Assembly: GCA_003611875.1 (NCBI GenBank)
Contig: RAYY01000002.1
Coordinates: 124,001-188,000, forward strand
Source: a bacterium D16-56
Lineage (GTDB): Bacteria > Bacillota > Clostridia > Lachnospirales > Lachnospiraceae
Length of the DNA: 64,000 nucleotides
Direction of reading: 5' to 3'
Part shown: in pieces, positions 9,025 to 17,717 of the stretch
Layout: every line of letters starts with the position of its first letter
How positions within the stretch are numbered: position 1 is the stretch's first letter
Made by a program: the position numbers and the translations under genes
Notes under the pieces: generated by a model
Databases searched by the model: none
Seen by the model: only the letters and a program-made list of their open reading frames with translations
What the model was told of the DNA's origin: nothing

Positions 9025-10792
9025 TTGAAACACCTACCTTCCATTTTGCGGCTTTGTTGTACTGCTTCCACATTTCGGCATACAGGCCGTCCTTATCCTT
9101 AAGCTGGTCGTGTGTGCCTGTATCTTCTATCTTCCCGTCTTTGATTACCACAATCCTGTCCGCGCCGATAACCGTGGAGAGCCTGTGGGCGATCATCAGC
9201 ACAGTTTTTCCTTTTGCAAGCACAGAAAACGCCGCCTGCACCTTTGCCTCGTTGTCCGGGTCAGCGAAAGCAGTCGCCTCGTCCAGTATCAGGACCGGCG
9301 CATTTTTCAGCATCACTCTTGCAATGGAGATACGCTGCTGCTCCCCGCCCGACAAATACACGCCTTTTGCACCTACCACTGTATCTACGCCTTGCGGCAG
9401 TTTTTCAAGGATATCATCGCACTGTGCGTCATGGAGGGCTTTTTGAATTTCTTCACGGGAAGCGTCCGGCTTTGCCATCCGCACATTTTCCAGGATTGAT
9501 GTTTTCAAAAGTTTCGAATCTTGAAAAACAAAGGATACCGTATCCATCAGATCTTCTTTTGCAATCTCCTTTACATTGACGCCGCCAATCTTCACACTGC
9601 CGCTTTCTGCGTCCCAGAACCTTGCCACGATGCTGGCAAGGGTGGTCTTTCCCCCGCCTGACGGCCCCACGAAAGCAACGTGTTCGCCTGGTTTAATCGT
9701 GAGGGAGATATTTTCCAGCGCATTCCTCCCGGCGTCCTTATACCGGAAGGAAACTCCGGAAAGCTCCACGGAATTGTCTTTCGGATGTTTCGGGTGATTT
9801 GTTTCCGGCAGCGGCTCCATTTCCAGAATGGTGTCAATGCGGGACATGGTGTCCGCCACGATCAGCTTATTTTCGCTGGCATACATGATCTTTGTCAGCG
9901 TCAGCGTAATGATCGGCGTGATGATGATGTAATACATCAAATTCAGCAAAAACTCATTTGTCACCCCATCCGATGTCATCACCAGCGCCGCCGCAATCAG
10001 GACGGCAAAAATCCCGTTCACCAGTGTGGTGTAGCACATCATGGGGAAACGCAGGTCTTTTGTATAGGCAATCACCCATTTTTCATAATTGTCGATGGCT
10101 TCCTTGAACCGCCTGAAAGAGAAAACCGACTGGCCGAAGGTTTTGACCACCGAAATGCCCCTTACATACTCCACCGCCTCACCCGCCATCTGCCCCAGGG
10201 CGTTGTTGTATTCTTCCATTTTCTTTGCCATACGTTTTCCCGTCATGACGCTCATGATGACAAACGCCGCCGCCACCGGCAGGAGGCTTAAAAGCCCCAG
10301 CCGCCAGTCAAAGACAAGCAGAAGAACGATAAGCCCCACAGGTGTCGCAAGGGCATTCGCCTTGTCGGGAAGCTGGTGGGCAAGGTAGGTTTCCGTTGCC
10401 GCACTGGATTCATAAACGATCTTCCTGACTTTGCCGCTGCCAGAGCCGCTCATGAAACCCATGGGCAGGGTCACGATGTGGTGCATTGCCTTTGTCCGCA
10501 TATTTGCCTGCACCCGGAACGCCGCCAGGTGGGAACAGATCAGGGCAGCAATATAAATCAGGATCGCCGCCGCTGCGAAAACTACTGCCATCCAGCCGTT
10601 ATGGGACAGGTTCCGCACTGCCCCGTAATCCGGGGCCACATCCAAAACCTCTTTAATGACTTTCCAGATGTACACAAACGGGAGCAATGCCACCAGTGCG
10701 CTCAGTGCGCTTAAAATCCATGACGCTATGGTCAGGTACTTATAGCCCCCGGCATACTCCAGGAGCCGCTTTAAATTGGATTCTTTTTTCAA
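9017..10792 (-). CDS. ABC transporter, fused membrane and ATPase domains (subunit 1 of heterodimer)
   Basis: The 591-residue partner of the gene downstream has six hydrophobic segments in about 15-310. Its ATPase shows Walker A GPSGGGKTT, Q-loop VFQD, signature LSGGEQQR, Walker B LILDEA and MIAHRLS. Translation starts at TTG 10792, eight bases after a perfect AAGGAGG; no ATG is nearby. The stop overlaps the next start. Both ATP sites of the pair look complete. A promoter with an operator between its boxes lies upstream, and a TetR regulator follows in the same orientation, so repression relieved by a ligand or metal is likely (inference). Confidence 0.85.
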   Translation of the reverse strand: MKKESNLKRLLEYAGGYKYLTIASWILSALSALVALLPFVYIWKVIKEVLDVAPDYGAVRNLSHNGWMAVVFAAAAILIYIAALICSHLAAFRVQANMRTKAMHHIVTLPMGFMSGSGSGKVRKIVYESSAATETYLAHQLPDKANALATPVGLIVLLLVFDWRLGLLSLLPVAAAFVIMSVMTGKRMAKKMEEYNNALGQMAGEAVEYVRGISVVKTFGQSVFSFRRFKEAIDNYEKWVIAYTKDLRFPMMCYTTLVNGIFAVLIAAALVMTSDGVTNEFLLNLMYYIIITPIITLTLTKIMYASENKLIVADTMSRIDTILEMEPLPETNHPKHPKDNSVELSGVSFRYKDAGRNALENISLTIKPGEHVAFVGPSGGGKTTLASIVARFWDAESGSVKIGGVNVKEIAKEDLMDTVSFVFQDSKLLKTSILENVRMAKPDASREEIQKALHDAQCDDILEKLPQGVDTVVGAKGVYLSGGEQQRISIARVMLKNAPVLILDEATAFADPDNEAKVQAAFSVLAKGKTVLMIAHRLSTVIGADRIVVIKDGKIEDTGTHDQLKDKDGLYAEMWKQYNKAAKWKVGVSNA

Positions 10793-10924
10793 AGATAAGA
10801 CCTCCTTGTATGTTTTTTATACCTTGACGGACAAAGTCCGCCCGTCCCGCGGGGACACGCATTACGGTATGCCCTTTGGGTATGATAAAGGGAACGCTGC
10901 AGTCATTCCCCATTACCCCTATAA

Positions 10925-10953
10925 AATATTAGTTAGTTTTGGCTAACCAACAA
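10925..10953 (-). promoter_or_regulatory. ABC transporter promoter with operator GTTAG-N6-CTAAC between the boxes
   Basis: The minus strand has TTGTTG (10948-10953), a 17-bp spacer, then AATATT (10925-10930). The spacer contains the dyad GTTAG-N6-CTAAC; in longer form the half-sites are TTGGTTAG and CTAACTAA. A repressor bound there would block polymerase. The same half-sites and spacing occur at 15090-15105. Confidence 0.5.
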
Positions 10954-11012
10954 GAAAAATATAATAGAAAGCCCGCAATGCAAACTTTCTATATATTAGC
11001 TGTTGGATCGGA

Positions 11013-11630
11013 TCACTGTCCCATGATTTTCATCCACCCTGCGGTATAAAAATCATTTAACTGCTGCAAAAACACCTTTGCGTCGTCAAAAGGCATCCTA
11101 TGGAGGACCATTTCAAAAAAAGCGCCTATCATCCCCGTTGCCATGATATGTTCCAGCCTTTCGTCAATTTTGGGTGAAGGAGTCCCAAGCTGCTTTAAGA
11201 CTTCATAATAATGATGGGTAGCCTCCACCTCAATCTCCACCATGTCATCAATCATGGAAGCGTATTTCGTACCCGCCGAACATTTCAGGATCAGGTAAAA
11301 TTCATCCATATGTTCACAAGAAAAACCAAGCAGATCATACATACACTCTGATGACATTTTTCCTATCTGTTCCGGCTGCTTTTCCATGGGCAGGCTTTCA
11401 AAAGATTCATGGGCCTGCCGGTACCGCTTCATCATATACTCATAGGACGGATCCACCAAAGCCGCAAACAGTTCTTCTTTGCTGTCATAGTAACCGTAAA
11501 ACGCCCCGGTGGTCACGCCTGCGGTTTTGACGATATTGCGCAGGGAGGCCGCCTGAAACCCCTTTTCCATAAATTCTGCTTTGGCTGCTGTATGAATCAG
11601 CTCCAATGTGTTTCTTTCTGTCTCGCTCAT
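11013..11630 (-). CDS. TetR-family transcriptional regulator
   Basis: A 205-residue protein has the TetR helix-turn-helix near residues 28-55 (LRNIVKTAGVTTGAFYGYY then SKEELF) and an all-helical ligand domain after it. The first residues SETERNTLELIHTAAKAEFMEKGF fit the family start. It sits upstream of, and in the same direction as, the ABC transporter genes but has its own consensus promoter with a perfect palindrome over the start site, so it should regulate itself. The palindrome differs in sequence from the GTTAG-type dyad at the transporter promoter. It is therefore not certain that this protein controls the transporter. Confidence 0.85.
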   Translation of the reverse strand: MSETERNTLELIHTAAKAEFMEKGFQAASLRNIVKTAGVTTGAFYGYYDSKEELFAALVDPSYEYMMKRYRQAHESFESLPMEKQPEQIGKMSSECMYDLLGFSCEHMDEFYLILKCSAGTKYASMIDDMVEIEVEATHHYYEVLKQLGTPSPKIDERLEHIMATGMIGAFFEMVLHRMPFDDAKVFLQQLNDFYTAGWMKIMGQ

Positions 11631-11653
11631 TCTGCCCTACTCCCCTCTTTTCC

Positions 11654-11709
11654 TATAACAGTGCTATAGAACACTGTTATATTATATCCATTCTCAGCGC
11701 TTTTGTCAA
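11654..11709 (-). promoter_or_regulatory. Consensus promoter and 10-bp-arm operator of the TetR gene
   Basis: The minus strand carries TTGACA (11704-11709), a 17-bp spacer and TATAAT (11681-11686). Immediately downstream lies the perfect dyad TATAACAGTG-N8-CACTGTTATA (11654-11681), covering the expected start of transcription. This is a textbook autoregulatory layout. Confidence 0.75.
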
Positions 11710-11775
11710 GAAAAAATGGTGGAGCAAATCAGAGATACAGGAAACATTTTTCAGGATCAGGGTAATCTTTATTTG

Positions 11776-12786
11776 TCATGGCGTCCCTTCCCGCTCTTTC
11801 AGCGGCAAGTGGCTTTCTAATTTTCCGATTGCCGCCAAACCGTCTCCTGCCCTTACTCCTGACGCAGTGGTATAATACAATACAATCCCGGCTTGCTTTG
11901 CCTTGTACCTGTGGATCAGCTCACCATCCATACGATAAAGTTCACCAATTATATCCCCAGCTTTTAAATGCTGTCCCGCGGTTACTGACGGATACCAGAT
12001 TCCGTCAGCAGGAAATTTCAGATATTCTGTATGCAGGATTTCTCTCTGTTCTTTCCCTGCTTCCGTTTCCTTATCCTTTCTGGCTATATTTCTTTTATTC
12101 TTCCACGTTTTACTTTCCCCTTTCTCATCTTCCTGGATCATGCCGAGATGAACCATCAGCTCCCGTATATTCTTCTTACATTCTTTTATTTCCTCCGCAG
12201 ACCACAGACCGCCGCCGCCCCGCTCCAACAATAAGGAAGGGATTCCCTGCTGTGCCGCCTGACTGTACAGACCATTCCTGGCAGAAGAAGCTGTCCGGAC
12301 AGAAACAGACAAGGAAGAAGCAGCCCTGCGGGACGCCTCCGTCACCCCTGTCCCCGCACATGCAGAGAAATAGACAAATGGCATGGCCATCTCATTGTCA
12401 TCTCCGCCGTGAAGATCCAAAAGAAAATCCGCCTTCGGATATAGACAAGTCTCCAATGCCGCTGCCAGCCGCCATGTTCTTGTTCCATGAATGTCTCCAG
12501 GAAAGGCCCGATTTAAATTGATGCCGTCTGCCGGCACAATCTGTCTGGAGCCCTGATAAAATCCCTCCTCATTTACCACCGGAATCAGAATCAACCGGCC
12601 GTTTATTTCCTCACGCAAAATATCCTCCGCAAAAGTGAATAATGTCTGGATCCCCACATATTCCCTCCCATGCACACCAGCTGTCACCACCAGGGTTTTC
12701 CCTGGATTCTTTCCGGTCATCTCCATTCCCTGACAAAAAAACTCTCCTGAAATTTCTATGCTAAATTTCTTTTTCTCTGTTTTCAT
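11776..12786 (-). CDS. M14-type succinylglutamate desuccinylase/aspartoacylase family protein
   Basis: The 336-residue protein shows the zinc ligands of this carboxypeptidase-like family: His and Glu in TAGVHGREYVGI and a later His in LLDLHGGDDN. The signature NLNRAFPG precedes the latter, and a Glu in SLLLERGG is the likely catalytic base. The C-terminal part (about 250-336) resembles the small beta domain of such enzymes. Members deacylate N-acyl amino acids or cleave small amides in the cytosol. It overlaps the upstream ATPase gene by 4 bp (ATGA), so it was co-translated with a peptide/nickel-type ABC transporter that is now broken. The gene itself is intact, but its supply route appears lost. 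The substrate is unknown. Confidence 0.75.
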   Translation of the reverse strand: MKTEKKKFSIEISGEFFCQGMEMTGKNPGKTLVVTAGVHGREYVGIQTLFTFAEDILREEINGRLILIPVVNEEGFYQGSRQIVPADGINLNRAFPGDIHGTRTWRLAAALETCLYPKADFLLDLHGGDDNEMAMPFVYFSACAGTGVTEASRRAASSLSVSVRTASSARNGLYSQAAQQGIPSLLLERGGGGLWSAEEIKECKKNIRELMVHLGMIQEDEKGESKTWKNKRNIARKDKETEAGKEQREILHTEYLKFPADGIWYPSVTAGQHLKAGDIIGELYRMDGELIHRYKAKQAGIVLYYTTASGVRAGDGLAAIGKLESHLPLKEREGTP

Positions 12787-13559
12787 GATTTATCTCCTTC
12801 AAATTCAATCACTGAAGAGAGTAATTGAACAGCATAGGGATGTTTCGCTTCCCGAATTCTGCTGACCGCAATATGCTCTACCCCAGTTCCTTGATACAAA
12901 AGCAGCACTTGATCGCAAAAATATGTCACGGAAGTCAGTTCATGGGTAATAAAAATATAGGTCAACCCAAGAAGTTTTTTCAGTTCTGTCAGCAAATCCA
13001 TAATTTGTACCTGCGTGTGGGCATCCAGGGAGGATATAGGCTCGTCCAGCAGAATTATCTCCGGCCTGCTGGCCACCGCCCTTGCAATACACACTCTCTG
13101 CAGCTGGCCGCCAGACAATTCATGGGGAAAACGATCCGCAAAGTCTCCTGAAAGGCCAACCTGGTTCAAAAGTCGTTCCGACTCCTTACACCGTTCCAGA
13201 CGCTCTCCACTTTTTCTCTCCCAAGCAGAAATCCCTTCCATCAGAATATCTCTTACCCGAAATCTTGGATTAGCCGATGTGGTATAATCCTGAAACACCA
13301 CGCTCATCTGGCTCTGCAGCATCTTTCTTCCCTGGAATCATAAATGGAAACTCCGTCCAAAATAACCTGACCACTGTCTGGTTTTAACAGGCCGCTGATC
13401 CCCCGCCCTATGGTGGACTTTCCGCTGCCAGACTCCCCCAGAATCCCCAGACACTCACCCTGCCCCACAAAAAAAACTTACATTCTTCACCAACTGCTTC
13501 TCTTCTTTTCCCTCTGTTAAGTAAACCTGTAAGTTCTTTGTTTCAAGCACTGTATTCAT
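12783..13559 (-). pseudogene. Oligopeptide/nickel-type ABC ATPase, two frameshifts
   Basis: The ATG at 13559 overlaps the stop of the permease upstream (ATGA). The first frame runs to KNVSFF, then breaks in a run of eight T (near 13470). The next frame gives GILGESGSGKSTI (Walker A), and a second break near 13330 leads into the 179-codon frame with VVFQD, HELSGGQLQR, IILLDEP and TYIFITHE. Parts together make one complete OppF/NikE-like ATPase of about 258 residues. With two independent breaks the ATPase is dead unless these are sequence errors. The poly-T position is a typical slip site. Confidence 0.7.
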
Positions 13560-14379
13560 CCTTCTGCCTCCTTTGGATCCAGTACGTCTCTTAAAGCATC
13601 CCCCATTAGATTAAAGGCAGATACCACCAGAACAATAGCGATTCCAGGAGCCAGCATCTGTACCGGATTACTTGTTAGTACGTTTTTTGCCTCATTCAAC
13701 ATAGCTCCCCACTCTGGCACTGGCGGCTGAACCCCCAGCCCCAGAAAGGAAAGGGTAGAAATATTGATGATCGCCCACCCCACATCCAGAGACGCCAATA
13801 CGACCAGGTCCGCGGCAATGGACGGAACCAGGTGACGAAACAGAACAAACCGTTCCGGTGTCCCGATACACCGGGAAAATTGAATAAAATTCCGATCCCG
13901 GTATTGCATCACTCCAGTGCGTATCATTCGGGCATACCATGCCCACTTAATAAAAATATTGGCCAGGATCACATTCTGCACATTCACTCCCAGAAGGGCC
14001 ACCGCCGCAAACACCATGATTTGGCTTGGGAATGATAGCATCACATCTACGGTACGCATGATCAACTCCTCTGGTATGCCACGGAAATATCCGGCCAGAA
14101 GCCCCATAAGCGTCCCAATTCCGATAGTCCCCAACATGGTAAGCAGAGAAAGCCCAAGGTAGGACGGATTCCGTATATCATCCTGGACAGCATACAGCGT
14201 CCCAGATTGTCAGTCCCCAATGGGTACTCCAGGCTAAAACCGGAAAATTTATTCAAAATATCCGTTTCATATGGGTCGTGAGGAGCCAACACCGGCGCCA
14301 AAACTCCCGTAAGTGCCACCAGCAGCAAGAAGGTTACCGTTACCACCGCGGTTTTATTATGAAAAAAACGCCGTACCAT
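13556..14379 (-). pseudogene. Oligopeptide/nickel-type ABC permease (DppC/NikC family), frameshifted
   Basis: The N-terminal frame (14062-14379) begins MVRRFFHNKTAVVTV and has the family signature PLGTDNLGRCMLSRMIYGIR. Near 14165 the reading moves to a second frame (to 13556) that supplies LGLSLLTMLG, the EAA-like loop, and the ending NLMGDALRDVLDP. A single-base loss at the junction explains the break. The start overlaps the previous stop (TGATG). All other family features are intact, so the damage is recent or a sequencing error. Confidence 0.7.
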
Positions 14380-15056
14380 CAGGCTTCCCCCTTTCTCATT
14401 CTCGGATCCGATATGGTCTGTAAAATATCAAACAGCAGATTGAATGCTACAAACAGCACACCGATCAACAGCACATAAGTCTGGATAACCGGATAATCCC
14501 TGTTAAAAATCGAACTGATACAGAGCGTTCCCAGACCTGGCCACGCAAACACATTTTCCACCACAATGGTTCCGGAAATCAGTTGAGGAATGCTCATGCC
14601 GATCGCCACAATACAGGTATGCATGGAATTTTTTAAAATATGCCGCATCAGAATGTTCTTCTGTGGGAGTCCCCGCACATTTGCATACATCACATAATCC
14701 TGCTTCATATTTTCCAGCATGTTGTTGCGTATCAAGCGGATATAAGTGGAAAGCGAAAATTTCTGTTTCGGTGACTCATCCCGCATGGAATTGATCACCC
14801 CCACATTTTTCAAAATATTCCCGGCATATTCCTGGATGGTTTCCCCGTATGGGGTGATTTTTATGCCCTTGCTTGTACGTTCAAGCAAAGCCCGTCCCAA
14901 TTCCTGCTCCAGACCTCCAATCACCTTGCTTACATTGGGCTGAGTTGTATATAGACTTTCCGCAGCCTGATTAAAGCTGCCATGCCTTCCACGATCCTCA
15001 CTTTCGCTTTCCGATACATGGATTTCAGCAGTTTTCCAGGCTGTACGCCGTTTCAT
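14379..15056 (-). pseudogene. Chimeric frame: LysR DNA-binding domain fused in frame to DppB/NikB permease C-terminus
   Basis: Residues about 27-93 are a LysR-type winged helix (GSFNQAAESLYTTQPNVSKV, then ALLERTSKGIKITPYGE). From about residue 100 the sequence is the second half of a DppB/NikB permease: MLENMKQDYVMYANVRGLPQ is the EAA loop, ISGTIVVENVFAWPGLG and FNLLFDILQTISDP follow. A deletion has removed the rest of LysR, the intergenic DNA and the first four or so permease helices, yet left one open frame of 225 codons. The start MKRRTAWKTAE is itself out of family, so the LysR part also lost its true N-terminus. A functional fusion is unlikely but cannot be excluded. Confidence 0.65.
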
Positions 15057-15085
15057 AGGGAGGTGTAAAATATCCTTCTTTATTT

Positions 15086-15109
15086 ATGAGTTAGCTTATA
15101 CTAACTCAT
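15086..15109. promoter_or_regulatory. 9-bp-arm palindrome upstream of the decayed ABC operon
   Basis: ATGAGTTAG (15086-15094) and CTAACTCAT (15101-15109) are perfect complements with a 6-bp spacer. The core GTTAG-N6-CTAAC is identical in arms and spacing to the dyad in the ABC transporter promoter at 10932-10947. This suggests that one regulator once controlled both. Confidence 0.45.
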
Positions 15110-15140
15110 TTTCAAGTATACCGCTTCTGCCTTATCTTTG

Positions 15141-15791
15141 TCAATAGACTGGAAAATATCCAGGCCGCTTTTTCATTCCTTCGATTACAAACATTCGAGC
15201 TTGTCCGAGATCGTATTGGGGGCCATATTCATTCTCATACAGAAACGCGTTGTATTTTGCGTAAAGGGCATCGATGGTGTCGAGCAGACCGGCCAGATGA
15301 TAGTGTATACTTCCCCGCCATACAAACGTGCAGCGGTTGGCGTTCGCTTCTATCTATGTCCCGTCGATGCAGAGCTCCTTCAGCGTAATGAGTCCTTCCT
15401 TCTGCAGGCGGCGCATAAACTGGTAGTTCCGTTCATCCGGAATCTCGCCGGTCAGTTTTTTTCCTTTAAAATCATAAAAAGCATCCCTCTGAGGCTTCTG
15501 CCCTTTGGTTAGCCAGATAAAAGCAAGATCCCTCTGGCACAGATCCACGATACGGTCAACCGCCCTGACTCCGCGCATGTTTGCGTAGGCAACCACAGAA
15601 TACAACATGATTGGATTATACCCGGTTCTTCCCTTATCCGAATAACAGGCCAGAAGGCCCGAAAAATCGAATTCCTCCATCACTTTTTTCAGGGTAAAGA
15701 CTGGATCGTCGTCGGGTAAACTCAATTCGTAAAAACGGAAGTTAAGTTTTTGTTGACCAATGTCAAAAAAGTCATTATAATAATCTTGTTT
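15141..15791 (-). pseudogene. IS1182-type transposase remnant
   Basis: Frame sections read NDFFDIGQQKLNFRFYELS, then LPDDDPVFTLKKVMEEFDFS, GYNPIMLYSVVAYANMRGV and KGQKPQRDAFYDFKGKKLTG. An in-frame TAG (near 15353) interrupts LCIDGT-IEANANRCTF where a Lys codon is expected, and the frame then continues to MFVIEGMKKRPGYF and a stop at 15141. Only the N-terminal third of an IS1182/DUF772 transposase is present. The catalytic C-terminal acidic residues are gone. No clear terminal repeats were found. Confidence 0.7.
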
Positions 15792-15822
15792 TTACATAGT
15801 TCCATTATATCATGGAACGGAG

Positions 15823-15859
15823 AAAAGATGGTTATTGTCAGCCATCTTTTTTCTTTTTA
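15823..15859 (+). terminator. Hairpin with T-tract, plus strand
   Basis: AAAAGATGG (15823-15831) pairs with CCATCTTTT (15842-15850), followed by TTTCTTTTT. No plus-strand gene ends here, so it may be the relic of a lost gene or belong to the end of the IS1182-type element. Confidence 0.5.
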
Positions 15860-15871
15860 ATGAATAAATTT

Positions 15872-15911
15872 CAGGAGCCGGCGTGATCCATATGGACCAC
15901 GCCGGCTCCTG
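15872..15911. repeat. 40-nt near-perfect palindrome
   Basis: The outer arms CAGGAGCCGGCGTG and CACGCCGGCTCCTG are exact complements. Between them lies TCCATATGGA, itself a perfect palindrome, flanked by one A/C mismatch. The whole can fold with almost no loop. It is GC-rich beside AT-rich surroundings and lies next to the IS remnant. It could be an element end, a target hairpin of a single-strand transposase, or an RNA hairpin. From 15912 to 16061 I see no gene. Confidence 0.6.
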
Positions 15912-16061
15912 TGCAGAGCTATCTATTTCCCGACAGCCCCAAGCCATTAGCCACTTGTGATATGATTTTTTGAAATTGATGAAGTAGACGTCATTGACGC
16001 CGGTCTGATCACCAAGGCATTATATGTCAATAAAGGCATAACCGATAAATGGGAATCAGCC

Positions 16062-16451
16062 CTATTTTTTACTGCGGTAATACCCAAAACATATCATTGT
16101 CCAAATTCCTGGCACAACTGCATAGCCTGCATTCACTTGTCCATGATTGGCAAGTACATAAAAAACACCTATAAATGTTAAAGTCAGAAAAACAATCCCT
16201 AAAATCAAAGCTATTTTGGGGATCCGTTTCATCTTTTTCATAAGAATGACTTTTACTATCATGCAAACTGCCAATAATACAAGTACTAATAATCCATTTA
16301 TCAAAATGCCAGTATACCATGGAGCAGATTGTATAACATATAAATCCGGATATTTTTGAAAATGCCAATATTTATATAGTCCTGAGCCAATGAACACCCC
16401 AATAAAAGAGCCCATGATGATATTCAGCATCTGATTTATCTTCTTTCTCAT
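16062..16451 (-). CDS. Small membrane protein, unknown function
   Basis: I do not recognise a named family. The 129-residue product has four predicted membrane segments: IIMGSFIGVFIGSGLY, ILINGLLVLVLLAVCMIV, IALILGIVFLTLTFIGVF and a weaker one near GYAVVPGIWTMICFGYY. Short basic loops follow. ATG 16451 is chosen because GGAGGATAACC precedes it; the frame also runs back to a TTG at 16466. A consensus promoter lies directly upstream, so it is probably expressed despite sitting among pseudogenes. Confidence 0.6.
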   Translation of the reverse strand: MRKKINQMLNIIMGSFIGVFIGSGLYKYWHFQKYPDLYVIQSAPWYTGILINGLLVLVLLAVCMIVKVILMKKMKRIPKIALILGIVFLTLTFIGVFYVLANHGQVNAGYAVVPGIWTMICFGYYRSKK

Positions 16452-16478
16452 GGTTATCCTCCTCAAAAAGTATTTTAT

Positions 16479-16507
16479 ATTATACTATATTTTACTGCAT
16501 GTTTCAA
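16479..16507 (-). promoter_or_regulatory. Promoter of the small membrane protein gene
   Basis: Minus strand TTGAAA (16502-16507), a 17-bp spacer, then TATAAT (16479-16484). The box is 28 bp from the chosen ATG and precedes GAGGAGG. Confidence 0.65.
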
Positions 16508-16666
16508 TGCATGGAAAATAGCTGGAATGCGTTTTTATTCATTGAAATCATATATTTATAGGTTCGTTTTCAGTGGGTACACAATTCCGAAAAGGGAGTT
16601 TCTTTTTCTACAAAAATCCAATCAGGAGGCTTTATGCTCCAAAGAGGAATACCGACTTCAAACCCA

Positions 16667-16695
16667 TTGACTTATAGCCGATTGGTGACTATACT
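16667..16695 (+). promoter_or_regulatory. Promoter of the metal ATPase remnant
   Basis: Plus strand TTGACT (16667-16672), a 17-bp spacer and TATACT (16690-16695), about 85 bp before the ATPase start. It probably survives from the intact gene. Short AT-rich stretches after the -10 could hold a metal-regulator site, but no clear dyad was found. Confidence 0.55.
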
Positions 16696-16779
16696 TTGCG
16701 CTGATCGATTAAACATATCTTTAATTATTCGGCCATGCCAAACCAACAAAAACATTTTAGAAAGGTGGATGATTCCCAT

Positions 16780-17624
16780 GAAAAAAACAATCAAACTTAT
16801 GGACTTGGATTGCAGTCACTGCGCAGATAAGATTCAGAACGCAGTGCAGAAATTTCTGCTTCTATCAAAAAAGCCTATGACAAAAAAACAGCCCCGAACC
16901 GCATATCTGATGTTCAGGAGATAGCAGGTCATGGTGTTCAGGCAGTGACAGACGGAAAGAAAGTCCTTGCGGGAAACGCAAAACTCATGGAACGGGAACA
17001 GATCCGCTGCCAGCCTTCCGGTGCAGTTGGAACCGTGATTTATCCCGCCTGTGACGGAACATATTCCGGTTCCATTGTCATAGAAGATGAAATCAAGCAG
17101 GACGCTCCGTCTGCAATCCGCCAGCTCAAATCCTCCGGCATACAGAAAACGGTTATGCTGACCGGAGATGCTGACGCAGTAAGGCAGAAAGTTTCAGGGC
17201 GCCTTGGACTGGATCAGGCTTATACTGAGCTGCTCCCCGCCGACAAAGTTGACCGGGTAAAAGCACTGTTAAGGGAAAAAGCAGAAAATGGCAAACTTGT
17301 CTTTGTCGGGGACGGAATCAATGATGTCCCCGTACTGGCAAGGGCAGATGTCGGTATCGCTATGGGTGGTCTTGGCTCTGATGCCGCTATCGAAGCCGCA
17401 GATGTGGTCTTAATGACAGATGAGCCTTCAAAAATGCAGTTATGAAGATTGCCCGAAAGACAATCCATATTGCTAACCAGAACATTGTATCTGCCTTGGG
17501 AGTTAAGTTTTTAGTTCTGATATTGGGAGCTTTGGGATATGCCAATATGTGGGCAGCGGTATTTGCCGATGTAGGCGTTTCCGTTATCGCAATCCTGAAC
17601 GCAATCCGGGCAATGCGGGTATAA
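16780..17624 (+). pseudogene. CadA/ZntA-type heavy-metal P1B-ATPase with large internal deletion
   Basis: The first 25 codons are the start of a metal-binding domain, MKKTIKLMDLDCSHCADKIQ, with the CxxC pair and a good AGAAAGGTGG site. The sequence then jumps directly to the ATP-binding domain: SIKKAYDKKTAPNRISDVQE, IAGHGV, VLAGNAKLM, VMLTGDAD and VGDGINDVPVLARADVGIAM. It ends with the last two membrane helices (NQNIVSALGVKFLVLILGAL). The transmembrane core, the CPC metal site and the DKTGT phosphorylation motif are missing (about 400 residues). Two frame changes occur, near 16850 and 17440. It is non-functional. Confidence 0.8.
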
Positions 17625-17717
17625 GACAGGGAGTTATACATATTGCCCACAATGGCGAAGGAGCGGAATCCCACCCACTCCCTACATTTTATCTCAATAT
17701 TCTTTTAGGCATAAATA

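Noticed and set aside
15973-16035. Plus-strand coding-like text EIDEVDVIDAGLITKALYV
   Set aside because: It looks protein-like but has no start or continuation, and no family was recognised.
16634-16790. Frame starting MLQRGIPTS upstream of the metal ATPase remnant
   Set aside because: It has a fair ribosome site but spans the promoter boxes and merges in frame with the ATPase start; no protein-like pattern.
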